This document shows, in pieces, positions 35,192 to 42,156 of a stretch of DNA of 42,156 bases (positions are counted from its first letter, which is position 1; the number at the start of each line of letters is the position of its first letter). This stretch comes from Desulfosarcina sp. OttesenSCG-928-A07 (GTDB lineage: Bacteria; Desulfobacterota; Desulfobacteria; Desulfobacterales; Desulfosarcinaceae): the NCBI GenBank assembly GCA_030267325.1, contig JAJDJS010000022.1, forward strand, positions 1-42,156, given 5' to 3'. A program made the translations under genes and the position numbers. Under the pieces are notes generated by a model, which did no database searches, had not been told where the DNA came from, and was given only the letters and a program-made list of their open reading frames with translations.

Positions 35192-35220
35192 AATCTATAA
35201 AAACAGCCCCTGGGTGTCAA
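35192..35220 (-). promoter_or_regulatory. Sigma-70 promoter for the two membrane-protein genes
   Basis: On the minus strand TTGACA (35220-35215) and TAGATT (35197-35192) are 17 bases apart. The -35 is a perfect consensus match. Transcription would begin near 35185, leaving about 50 bases of leader before ATG 35136. Confidence 0.75.
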
Positions 35221-35284
35221 GTTTGGATTGGGGGCGCTCAGGGAAGCCGCGGGCTGGCGCATCCACCTTCGTTCGCCCAATGCC

Positions 35285-35323
35285 AAAGGCCGAAACCCTT
35301 TATTTTTCAGGATTTCGGCCTTT
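35285..35323 (-). terminator. Hairpin after tRNA-Asn
   Basis: AAAGGCCGAAA and TTTCGGCCTTT form a perfect 11-bp stem 14 bases beyond the tRNA 3' end. Only a short T run follows, but position and strength fit a tRNA terminator. Confidence 0.7.
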
Positions 35324-35336
35324 ATCAGAATAAATT

Positions 35337-35412
35337 TGGCTCCCCAGCACGGACTCGAACCGCGGACCCAGTGGTTAACAGCCACTTGCTCTGCCGACTG
35401 AGCTACTGGGGA
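35337..35412 (-). tRNA. tRNA-Asn (anticodon GTT)
   Basis: A 76-base gene on the minus strand. The acceptor arm pairs TCCCCAG with CTGGGGA, followed by discriminator G and an encoded CCA. The D arm is GCTCAGTCGGCAGAGC. The anticodon stem AGTGG/CCACT frames CTGTTAA with anticodon GTT. The T arm has GGTTCGAGTCC. It is complete and reads as functional. No integrase or duplicated 3' end is seen beside it. Confidence 0.97.
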
Positions 35413-35778
35413 ACAAAATGTGATGTTGAAATCAGCAACCTCAAAAAACGTTACGCTAATTGAAGAAAGCGAGTCAATAATCAAAATAACAGGCATTGTC
35501 AATCTGTTTTTTATTCAGGCGGTATGGATTAGAACAATCCGCTTAAATTATAAGGGAAAATCTTTAAAAAACAGTTTGCCGACGTTGTACCGACATTTTT
35601 TTCAGTTATGGCTGGATAACGGCGCCTGGTTTCAGGCCTTGGAACAGTACTCCGGCCAAAACCAGCCACAGAAAGGGTGAGGGCATCCATGGTGAACGGC
35701 AAACCAGCATGGGGGAATTTTTCTTTCGGGCGGCACTTTGCCCTTGATTTATTTCAAATAGTGTTGAACTATCATTTT
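35413..35778. other. AT-rich intergenic region between tRNA-Asn and the ArsR gene
   Basis: About 366 bases. Apart from the ArsR-type dyad at its end (35758-35772) I see no clear element. An 86-codon frame at 35420-35680 has no ribosome-binding site and no protein-like features, so I leave it out. The ArsR frame itself is open upstream to 35677. Confidence 0.5.
35758..35772. promoter_or_regulatory. Candidate ArsR operator ahead of the regulator gene
   Basis: ATAGT and ACTAT flank a 5-base centre, ending six bases before ATG 35779. A related block, TTCAACTATTATCATT, stands at 36177-36192 just before the permease start; here it reads TTGAACTATCATT. Two related sites at the two starts suit an autoregulated ArsR operon. 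Binding is inferred. Confidence 0.5.
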
Positions 35779-36144
35779 ATGGAAAGCTTACACGCCAGCA
35801 AAATTTTTGAAGCCCTGTCTTCGGATGTACGTCTTGACCTGTTCAGGCTTTTGGTAAAAAACGCGCCCGAAGGTCTTGTGGCAGGCGAAATCGCCAAACA
35901 ACTGGATATCCCCTCCACCAATCTTTCCTTTCACCTGAAGGCGATCGTACAAAGCGGGCTGGCGGATGTGGAAAGGGAGGGCCGCTTTATGCGATACAAG
36001 GCCAATATCCCGCTGATGCTGGATATCATCGCTTATCTGACGTCTGAATGCTGTTCAAAAAATCCCGAGGCGTGCCTGAAATTTCGGGATGCGAGCGGCG
36101 TCCTTCCCGGATTTCTGCCGAAACACTGTCCGGGTGAAGGGTAA
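35779..36144 (+). CDS. ArsR-family metalloregulator
   Basis: A 121-residue winged-helix repressor. The helix-turn-helix region is seen in IAKQLDIPSTNLSFHLKAI, followed by the wing REGRFMRYKAN. Three Cys near the C-terminus, Cys91, Cys92 and Cys99 in ECCSKNPEAC, resemble the As(III) site of the Acidithiobacillus-type ArsR, not the E. coli CVC site on the DNA-binding helix. So it probably senses trivalent arsenic or antimony. ATG 35779 begins the conserved fold; no Shine-Dalgarno is evident. The permease gene begins 52 bases downstream. Confidence 0.88.
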   Translation: MESLHASKIFEALSSDVRLDLFRLLVKNAPEGLVAGEIAKQLDIPSTNLSFHLKAIVQSGLADVEREGRFMRYKANIPLMLDIIAYLTSECCSKNPEACLKFRDASGVLPGFLPKHCPGEG

Positions 36145-36196
36145 TCGGAATTTTTTTTGCTCCAATATATCAACAATTCAACTATTATCATTGTAT

Positions 36197-37345
36197 ATGA
36201 GAAAAGCCATGCCCACTTCTTCTGAAATACCCGGTTCAGCGTGCTGTTGTTCTCCAAATCCGCCGTCTTCGAGCACCGGTGAAACGCCCAAATCCTGGAA
36301 TCGCCGCTATTTCCTGATTATTGCGGCTTTGGCGGCAATGTGGTGGGCGGTCTATTCCTATATTCTCGACGCTTCCCACTGGCTTGTCTTTGGCGCATTG
36401 GGCTTTGCGACGGACTCCCATGCAGGTGCTTCACTGGAATTTTTTATTTATGACACCATCAAAATTCTCATGCTCCTGGTGGCCCTGATTTATGGAATCG
36501 CCTGGATACGCGCTTCATTGAATGTGGAAAGGGTACGGGCATACCTTGCCGGGAAACGCCGGGGGTTGGGCTATTTCCTCGGCGCTGCGTTCGGCTCGGT
36601 AACGCCTTTTTGTTCCTGCTCCAGCATCCCGCTTTTTCTGGGGTTCACCACAGCCCGCATTCCCATCGGCATCACCCTGTCCTTTCTGATCACTTCGCCA
36701 TTGGTCAATGAAATTGCCGTGGTGTTGCTGTGGGGGCTGCTCGGTTGGAAATTTACCGTCATTTATGTGCTGGCAGGCGTGTCAGCCGGAATGATCGGCG
36801 GTTTTTTCATGGACAGCATCAGGGCCGGACGCTGGCTGCAGCCGTTCATTCTTGAAGCCGTGGAAAGTGCCCCCGCACATCAACATATCGATGAGCACGG
36901 CCATGTGCAGAAACTGACCATCCGGCAGCGGCATGTTTTCGCCTATGGCGAAACCGCCATGATTTTTAAACGCGTCTGGAAGTGGGTCATTATTGGCGTG
37001 GCCATCGGCGCGGCCCTGCATGGATTTGTTCCGGACAACTGGTTTGCGGAAAATTTCGGGGCCGGTGAATGGTGGTCTGTTCCGGCATCCGTACTTGTGG
37101 CCATCCCGCTGTACTCCAACGTCACCGGCATCATTCCCATTATGGAAAGTCTGCTCGTGAAGGGGCTTCCCATCGGCACCACCATGGCGTTTTGCATGAG
37201 TGCCGTCGCGGCCAGCATACCGGAGGTGATGATGCTCAGACAGATTATGACCATCAAGCTGCAAGGGGCGTTTATCGGCTATTTATGGGTGATTTTTACC
37301 CTTGTGGGTTGGCTTTTCAACATTCTCGGCCCGTCCATCGTGTAA
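36197..37345 (+). CDS. ArsP-like permease (DUF318 family)
   Basis: A 382-residue inner-membrane permease with about eight hydrophobic segments. The family signature TPFCSCSSIPLFLGF (about 136-150) holds the paired Cys found in ArsP, the exporter of trivalent organoarsenicals; IPLYSNVTGIIP and SFLITSPLVNEIAVVLL are also typical. A CCC run sits near the N-terminus (residues about 15-17), and a His-rich cytoplasmic loop (HQHIDEHGH) lies mid-protein, both possible metal contacts. ATG 36197 or 36209 could start. It is preceded by an ArsR gene and followed by a thioredoxin-like gene, supporting arsenic or another thiophilic metal as substrate. Confidence 0.87.
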   Translation: MRKAMPTSSEIPGSACCCSPNPPSSSTGETPKSWNRRYFLIIAALAAMWWAVYSYILDASHWLVFGALGFATDSHAGASLEFFIYDTIKILMLLVALIYGIAWIRASLNVERVRAYLAGKRRGLGYFLGAAFGSVTPFCSCSSIPLFLGFTTARIPIGITLSFLITSPLVNEIAVVLLWGLLGWKFTVIYVLAGVSAGMIGGFFMDSIRAGRWLQPFILEAVESAPAHQHIDEHGHVQKLTIRQRHVFAYGETAMIFKRVWKWVIIGVAIGAALHGFVPDNWFAENFGAGEWWSVPASVLVAIPLYSNVTGIIPIMESLLVKGLPIGTTMAFCMSAVAASIPEVMMLRQIMTIKLQGAFIGYLWVIFTLVGWLFNILGPSIV

Positions 37346-37365
37346 CCCCAAACAGGAGGAAAACA

Positions 37366-37614
37366 ATGGAAATCAAGGTATTTGGCCCCGGCTGCCAAAG
37401 ATGCACGGAAACTGAAAATCGGGTGAAAGAAGTGGTCGCTGCCAAAGGCAGCAACACGATTACCGTGCAAAAGATATCTGACCTTAAAGAAATGATGGCG
37501 GCGGGTATCCTGTCCACACCTGCCGTTGTGATTGATGGCGTGGTGAAATCCACCGGCAAAGTGCCTTCCAAAGAAGAAATTTCCGCCTGGATTGACGCCA
37601 GTTCAACACCGTAA
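37366..37614 (+). CDS. Thioredoxin-like small redox protein
   Basis: An 82-residue single-domain thioredoxin fold of the redox-active disulfide protein 2 type. The active motif CQRC is at 10-13, right after the first strand; STPAVVIDG carries the conserved cis-Pro. AGGAGG lies upstream of ATG 37366. It is the last gene of the arsR-permease set, where such proteins are common and may pass electrons to, or bind, arsenicals. Confidence 0.92.
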   Translation: MEIKVFGPGCQRCTETENRVKEVVAAKGSNTITVQKISDLKEMMAAGILSTPAVVIDGVVKSTGKVPSKEEISAWIDASSTP

Positions 37615-37672
37615 AGCAGCGAATGGCAGGAAACAAAAAGCTACGCGGTTTCTTTAGATAGCGAAATATTTG

Positions 37673-37716
37673 CTCAATGATTTCAAGTCATTACAAACTC
37701 GATACGACACCATCTA
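37673..37716 (+). repeat. Dispersed repeat, second copy at the 3' end of the cyclase gene
   Basis: It contains CTCAAT, ATTTCAA, TTACAA, CTCGA and ACACCATCTA in the order and spacing of the 33119-33163 copy (opposite strand), with one base less. The preceding CGCGGTTTCTTTAGATA also resembles CGCGATTTTTCTAATA upstream of the other copy. No gene lies downstream on this strand; the last three bases are the stop codon of the cyclase gene on the minus strand. Confidence 0.6.
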
Positions 37717-39138
37717 GCGTCTTCTCACTTCATACATCACTTCAACACGGCTTTTTTGATCTTTTTCCAGGGCCAATGCGGGTTGAAGGACCAGGTGCAC
37801 CGACACCTTTCCCGTATCGGTGATGGTGTCGAGGAGTATTTTTTCCGTATAGATGGTTTCAATATCTTTGAGAATCAGGCTGGCGCCATGAACCCAGAGC
37901 CGGTCCGGCACCACGCGAACCGATTCCACAATCAGATCCTCCATTAATTTACCGGACCAGTCCACCTGAATCCCCACATCTTTCTGGTCCAGCTTGTCGA
38001 CGTGGACTTCCAGCACCTTGGGCATGGCCTGTTTGAATTTGATGCCCGGCGGCAGGGTAATGGATTCCGGAGAAATGGGAATAATATTTTTCCCCGGCAC
38101 TGCATGGGACAAATCCAGTTTGATCTTCACCTGATCAGGCCGGATGGACCGAATCAGCCCGCCTGAACCGGACAATTGAAGATCGACCTTGCTGACCGAA
38201 GCGGAAAAGATCTCCATTCCGGTGCCCCGATTCATGAATTCCACCGGAACATCCAGTGAAATCAGGGTTTCCAGACCATGGGCAAAACTGATCCAGATGC
38301 CTGCAATACTGGTAAAACAAATCATCGCCGCCAGGGCCAGCTCCATGGTTTGACGCTTTAATCCGCCATTTTGGGTCACCGCCCCTGCATGCTCTCGCAA
38401 AATTCGTCCCAGCTCGATATTATCGTGAATGGGACGGATATTTTTATCCTGAAAAACCGTAACACTTCCCCGCTCCTCGGAGACCACAATCACCAGCGCA
38501 TCGCTTTGTTCAGCCAGCCCAACCGCCGCACGGTGACGCGTGCCAAAGTATGACGGAAGGTCCTCCCGCTTGGACAAGGGCAAAATAACCGCCACATCGG
38601 TGACCTGGTCGCCCTGGACAATGGTGGCCCCGTCGTGTACCGGCGTTCCTTTCCAAAAAATGCTCAGCAGCATTTCCCGGGACAGTTTTCCCCGCCACGC
38701 CACACCGCCCTGAACAATGGTGTCAATCGCCTTTTTGAGGGGCAGCACAATAATGGCACCCAACCGGCGATGGGCCAGCTCGTACACACTTTCCACAATC
38801 ATGTCCACCGGTGTGTGGACCTGCCGTTGGGGAATTCCCCAAAAAAAGGATTTCAAGCCCCGGGTTTGGAAAACACTTGTGATTTCATTTCGAAAAACAA
38901 TGACGATCACCAGGGCTGCCGCCGCAATGATGCCCTGCATGCCCCAGGCCGTGATGATCAGCCCAAGATATACCGCCATCCGCTCCAGAAGCCAGACCAC
39001 GGGAATGACCATGATGACCCGGACCACCCGGGTTCCCCGGAACAGCACATACAACCGGAAAAGGATATAGCTGTTGAGCAGGATATCCACTGCATCCTGC
39101 CATCTGAACCCCGAGGCAAAAGAAAAAAAGTCCGTCAT
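37714..39138 (-). CDS. cdaA: Membrane diadenylate cyclase fused to YbbR repeats (CdaA-CdaR fusion)
   Basis: Makes c-di-AMP from two ATP. The 474 residues begin with hydrophobic segments (about 26-80) as in CdaA. The DAC domain (about 100-250) has the catalytic GTPVHDGATIVQGD with DGA at 169-171 and GTRHRAAVG with RHR at 201-203. A further membrane helix follows (about 266-286). The rest (290-474) is an extracytoplasmic YbbR-type region with at least two repeats. In Firmicutes CdaA and its regulator CdaR/YbbR are separate adjacent genes; here they are one chain. ATG 39138 is chosen over TTG 39144. The DUF2914 gene ends two bases before it. Confidence 0.93.
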   Translation of the reverse strand: MTDFFSFASGFRWQDAVDILLNSYILFRLYVLFRGTRVVRVIMVIPVVWLLERMAVYLGLIITAWGMQGIIAAAALVIVIVFRNEITSVFQTRGLKSFFWGIPQRQVHTPVDMIVESVYELAHRRLGAIIVLPLKKAIDTIVQGGVAWRGKLSREMLLSIFWKGTPVHDGATIVQGDQVTDVAVILPLSKREDLPSYFGTRHRAAVGLAEQSDALVIVVSEERGSVTVFQDKNIRPIHDNIELGRILREHAGAVTQNGGLKRQTMELALAAMICFTSIAGIWISFAHGLETLISLDVPVEFMNRGTGMEIFSASVSKVDLQLSGSGGLIRSIRPDQVKIKLDLSHAVPGKNIIPISPESITLPPGIKFKQAMPKVLEVHVDKLDQKDVGIQVDWSGKLMEDLIVESVRVVPDRLWVHGASLILKDIETIYTEKILLDTITDTGKVSVHLVLQPALALEKDQKSRVEVMYEVRRR

Positions 39139-39140
39139 CG

Positions 39141-39587
39141 TCAATCCGTGATGCTGAATCGAAGGGTGTATATCGGTGTGCCGGCCTCGTCGGTGATATC
39201 AACCCGCCAAGGTCCTTTGTCCGCATCCCTCAGCTGGACACTGGTGGAAGATGACCAGCGGGGCGGGTTGAGAACAAGCCGCTGGTTGGTGATAAGCCGG
39301 TCATCGCGATACCATTTGTGATAAACACGGGTCTGGGAAGAAATGGATGCAAACTCGGTAAAGCAGAATACCCGTCCCCGCTGGATGGGAAAAACCACCG
39401 CCGGATGAATGGGTGCGTAATTATGAACAGACTCACACATCACAGCAGTGGTGAGCTGGAGGTCGCCGTGCACGGCAAGAACCAAGCCTGACGCCGGCGG
39501 AACCGGCGCCAGCAGGAATACCAGTGCGATGAGCCACCATTTGATGCAGTTAGTGATGTTTTCGGTTTTCATCTTGCTTTTCATCAT
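39141..39587 (-). CDS. Exported DUF2914-type protein
   Basis: A 148-residue protein with an N-terminal signal peptide or anchor (WWLIALVFLLAPVPPASG). The remainder is a beta-rich domain, including RVFCFTEF, VYHKWYRDD, LVLNPPRWSSSTSVQL and GPWRVDITDEAG, the usual DUF2914 pattern of WY-rich strands. The role is unknown. Three in-frame ATG (39587, 39584, 39572) are possible. It ends two bases before the cyclase start, so the pair is translationally coupled and may act together at the membrane. Confidence 0.82.
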   Translation of the reverse strand: MMKSKMKTENITNCIKWWLIALVFLLAPVPPASGLVLAVHGDLQLTTAVMCESVHNYAPIHPAVVFPIQRGRVFCFTEFASISSQTRVYHKWYRDDRLITNQRLVLNPPRWSSSTSVQLRDADKGPWRVDITDEAGTPIYTLRFSITD

Positions 39588-39737
39588 TTGATGTTAACGC
39601 TTCCCCACTATGGGGTTCAAGTCAAAACCCAATTTGTCCTGGCTGTCCGCCCGCCGTTCTGCCGGAGGATTCACCCGCATCAGACAGGCCATGGAAATAC
39701 CGTCCGCCCGCATCGTCAAGGCGATAAAATCCCTCTA

Positions 39738-39768
39738 TCACCTGCATATATCTTGAAAACTCAGGTGA
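39738..39768. repeat. Short inverted repeat between divergent genes
   Basis: TCACCTG and CAGGTGA are perfect 7-bp arms around 17 bases, 63 bases before the gene at 39832. It could be an operator or a hairpin. The rest of the 244-base gap (39588-39831) shows nothing else clear. Confidence 0.4.
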
Positions 39769-39831
39769 TGTAAATTACAACGCGATAGTGGACCCATTTT
39801 CATTATCCTCAGCCAAGGAGATAAAAAAGAC

Positions 39832-40713
39832 ATGAATCCCCAGAGCAAAACCCAGAGTAAAACATTGATCGCCACGCTGGTTATTTCTTTTCTGCTGGTG
39901 ACGGGTGTGGTTGGCTATGTTCTGGTCAATCGCTGGCACGAGAACGAGATGAATCGCGTCCAACACGAGACGGAGCAAAAGTATACCCAAGCTGTTTCCA
40001 AAATGGAAGCAGATATGACAGAATTACAGGAGCAACGGGATGAGGATCCAGATGGCCTTTCCGATCAGGCGTCAGCGTCCGAATCGGAAACCACGCTCGA
40101 CTGCACAAAAGCAGAAGCCGAAGTCAGTGCCTTCTTTGCCCACCTGGACACGCAACCGTATATCAAGGCTCAGGATCTCAAGGGCGGCAGCGCCGAATTT
40201 TTCAACACATGCGCATCCTTGCTGCTGAAAAATCCTCCCACCAATGTTGCTGAAATGAGCGATCTTGACCGGCTGACAAAAAACGTGGCGCATTTTTACC
40301 GGATTTTAGGGAGTCAGGTGCTTTTGGCAAGGGAGATTCTCGTATCCGAATCAAAAGCCATCGAACCCGCCATGGCATCTTTTTACACCCACCTGGTGGA
40401 ATGCAAACAAACCATTACCGGAAAGGGAAAACCGCTTCCCCTGGAGGGACTGTACGATTATGCGGCTTACTTTCTCAATACCCTGGGTGGACGCAGCTAT
40501 CTGATGCGCCAAGACTCCAGAATCAGCACACTGATCACCTATTATGCCATTCTTGTCGTGGACCTGGCCAATGACGAGCATCTCAATCCCTACGGCCTTG
40601 ACCTTCGCCCCCATATCAGCACCCTTTCCCGAAGCCTTTCCACCCAAACCGGACTGGTGTACCGGGATCGGTATCAAAGCAAACTCACTGCCCTGAAAGA
40701 CAAATACCGATAA
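39832..40713 (+). CDS. Unknown membrane-anchored coiled-coil protein
   Basis: A 293-residue protein I do not recognise. One membrane helix (about 12-31, LIATLVISFLLVTGVVGYVL) is followed by a charged coiled coil (about 35-70), an acidic Ser-rich linker and a helical domain from about 90, with two Cys and motifs such as VSAFFAHLDTQPYI and LGGRSYLMRQDSRI. The domain probably lies in the periplasm. AAGGAG is ten bases before ATG 39832. It stands alone between divergent and downstream genes. Confidence 0.75.
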   Translation: MNPQSKTQSKTLIATLVISFLLVTGVVGYVLVNRWHENEMNRVQHETEQKYTQAVSKMEADMTELQEQRDEDPDGLSDQASASESETTLDCTKAEAEVSAFFAHLDTQPYIKAQDLKGGSAEFFNTCASLLLKNPPTNVAEMSDLDRLTKNVAHFYRILGSQVLLAREILVSESKAIEPAMASFYTHLVECKQTITGKGKPLPLEGLYDYAAYFLNTLGGRSYLMRQDSRISTLITYYAILVVDLANDEHLNPYGLDLRPHISTLSRSLSTQTGLVYRDRYQSKLTALKDKYR

Positions 40714-40845
40714 CGCGTGTAAAACTTTTGTCATATGTGGATTCCTTCTTGTGGAAATCGCATCTTCATCACTATGGATACGCCGTACAAGCCGTACAAG
40801 GTAATGCTGTTTTTCTTGAAACTCAAAACAGACGACGGTGTATTC

Positions 40846-42033
40846 ATGAACATGCCTGAACTGAAAATCGGCCATCACACCAGCCGGCTGCCCATTATCC
40901 AGGGCGGTATGGGTGTGGGGATTTCCATGTCCGGCCTTGCCTCTGCGGTTGCCAATGCCGGTGGAATCGGCGTGATTGCCGGCGCCATGGTGGGTATTGC
41001 GGAAAAAGATGTTTCCACAGACGGGGTTGCCGCAAACTGCCGGGCACTCACCCGGGAAATCCGGAAAGCCAAAGAAAAAACAAACGGAATCATCGGCGTT
41101 AATCTCATGGTGGCCTTGACGCACTTTGCGGAACTGGTCAAAACAGCCATTGCCGAAAAAGCAGACTTGATTTTTGCCGGCGCCGGTCTTCCCATGGATT
41201 TGCCCGCCTTTCTCAAAAAAGGAGACCGGACCGGTCTGGTTCCCATCATCAGTTCGGGCCGCGCCGCTGCCCTGATCTGTAAACGGTGGTTTCAGCGGTA
41301 TCATTATCTGCCCGCAGCCTTTGTGGTGGAAGGCCCGAAAGCCGGCGGGCACTTGGGATTCAAGCCCGACCAACTGGATAACCCGACCTTTTGCCTGGAA
41401 AATCTGGTGCAGGATGTCTTAGATGAGTTAAGGCCCATCGAGGCGGCACACGGTGTCCGAATTCCGGTTATTGCGGCCGGCGGTGTGTATGACGGCGCTG
41501 ATATCCGGAGGTTTCTCGAAATGGGCGCCAGCGGTGTACAGATGGGCACCCGGTTTGTGGCCACGTATGAATGCGACGCGGATGAACGTTTTAAACAAGC
41601 TTATGTGGATGCCCAAAAAGAAGATCTGATGGTGATCAAAAGTCCGGTGGGGCTTCCCGGACGGGCCCTTAGAAATACGTTTCTTGAGGATGTGGCAAGC
41701 GGCGTGCGGCGTGCGTTCAAATGCCCCTACCACTGCGTCAAAACCTGCGACCCGAAAACCAGCCCCTATTGCATCGGCATGGCGCTGGCCATGGCCCAAC
41801 AGGGAAAACTCAAGAACGGATTTGCCTTTGCCGGCGCCAATGCCCACCGGGTGGACAAAATCGTTTCCGTTAAAGAACTGATGAAGGAGCTGGAAACCGG
41901 TTATGCCATGGCAGCCCCATGGTCCCATAAAAACCCTGCCAAACAGGATCTGCTGCTGAACGTGAAACCCAACGCGCTTGGGCCTTTTGACGCCACGCCA
42001 TCCAATAGCACCCCTGTCCAGGCCATTATCTGA
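40846..42033 (+). CDS. Nitronate monooxygenase family flavoprotein (FabK-like fold)
   Basis: A 395-residue FMN-binding TIM barrel. The N-terminus LPIIQGGMGVGIS is the family mark. PVIAAGGVYDGADIRRFLEMGASGVQMGTRF binds the FMN phosphate. A Cys-rich insert, CPYHCVKTCDPKTSPYC, follows KSPVGLPGRALRN; this is common in the anaerobe subgroup and might bind metal. The family includes nitronate monooxygenases and enoyl-ACP reductase II, so the true substrate here is open; an oxygenase would be odd in a strict anaerobe. ATG 40846 or 40852 starts it; the frame extends to 40735. A terminator follows. Confidence 0.88.
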   Translation: MNMPELKIGHHTSRLPIIQGGMGVGISMSGLASAVANAGGIGVIAGAMVGIAEKDVSTDGVAANCRALTREIRKAKEKTNGIIGVNLMVALTHFAELVKTAIAEKADLIFAGAGLPMDLPAFLKKGDRTGLVPIISSGRAAALICKRWFQRYHYLPAAFVVEGPKAGGHLGFKPDQLDNPTFCLENLVQDVLDELRPIEAAHGVRIPVIAAGGVYDGADIRRFLEMGASGVQMGTRFVATYECDADERFKQAYVDAQKEDLMVIKSPVGLPGRALRNTFLEDVASGVRRAFKCPYHCVKTCDPKTSPYCIGMALAMAQQGKLKNGFAFAGANAHRVDKIVSVKELMKELETGYAMAAPWSHKNPAKQDLLLNVKPNALGPFDATPSNSTPVQAII

Positions 42034-42080
42034 AGGCCACTTCCACCTTAACTTCTTGTTTTTATGAATAAAAATACCCC

Positions 42081-42113
42081 AAGGACCTGTTGTACAATAC
42101 GGGTCCTTTTTTT
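42081..42113 (+). terminator. Rho-independent terminator after the flavoprotein gene
   Basis: AAGGACC (42081-42087) pairs with GGTCCTT (42102-42108), followed by a run of T to 42113. The loop holds a TTGTACAA palindrome. It lies 47 bases after the stop. Confidence 0.9.
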
Positions 42114-42156
42114 GTGCCCCTGTCTGTGTGTGGTGGACAGGATCAGCTCACGGGAC

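Noticed and set aside
35337..35502. Open frame upstream of the four-helix membrane protein
   Set aside because: It reads through tRNA-Asn and the promoter; the true start is downstream at 35136.
35420..35680. 86-codon open frame between tRNA-Asn and arsR
   Set aside because: No ribosome-binding site, AT-driven composition and no protein-like features; it lies in the leader of the ArsR gene.
35337..37620. Integrated island with attachment sites at tRNA-Asn
   Set aside because: I found no integrase and no second copy of the tRNA 3' end within the window.

Overview
The window is chromosomal DNA from a Gram-negative anaerobe, most likely a sulfate-reducer-type member of the Desulfobacterota (order Desulfobacterales). 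This is inferred from gene content and style: a DUF362 protein with two 4Fe-4S motifs next to an iron-sulfur flavoprotein-like reductase, a YcaO-TPR protein, an outer-membrane protein tail ending in Phe, an AsmA-family protein, a 7TM HD phosphohydrolase and a membrane diadenylate cyclase. No marker gene fixes the species. Base composition looks moderate and fairly even, with AT-rich patches in intergenic DNA.

Layout. 1-5.4 kb: outer-membrane protein tail, wecB, pgi, a small Cys protein, a DUF3783 protein and lgt. 5.4-12.7 kb: hisB, a YcaO-TPR gene, then a plus-strand set of iron-sulfur flavoprotein, DUF362 ferredoxin-like protein and AsmA protein. 12.7-19.4 kb: a solitary rhaD facing away from a compact phoH / 7TM-HD / ybeY / nnr operon with overlapping genes. 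19.4-20.3 kb: a higBA toxin-antitoxin module bracketed by 42-bp direct repeats, next to a decayed PIN-toxin fragment. 20.3-22.3 kb: tsaE, lysC and a small membrane peptide. 22.4-33 kb: a long minus-strand run of a His-rich protein, yhbY, an unknown protein, a TVP38-family membrane protein, pgk, a small Cys protein, radC, gpsA, gyrA, a small membrane protein and a thiolase. 33.4-35.4 kb: two unknown membrane proteins and tRNA-Asn. 35.4-37.6 kb: an arsenic-type operon (ArsR, ArsP-like permease, thioredoxin-like protein). 37.7-42.1 kb: a diadenylate cyclase fused to YbbR, a DUF2914 protein, an unknown membrane-anchored protein and nitronate monooxygenase.

Most genes are housekeeping: glycolysis (pgi, pgk), lipid and lipoprotein synthesis (gpsA, lgt), His and Lys pathways, ribosome and tRNA maturation (ybeY, yhbY, tsaE), metabolite repair (nnr) and topology (gyrA). 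Two genes together form a plausible c-di-AMP cycle: the CdaA-YbbR fusion makes it and the PgpH-like 7TM-HD protein would degrade it.

The least explained signals are non-coding. A hairpin with a shared TTGTAAG loop and compensatory stem changes occurs twice, each time enclosed by a longer-range helix and ahead of a different gene (wecB; the flavoprotein). A separate 44-45 bp repeat occurs ahead of the thiolase, where it contains a promoter-like sequence, and again at the 3' end of the diadenylate cyclase. Large palindromic terminators of one type recur at 8.0 and 22.4 kb.
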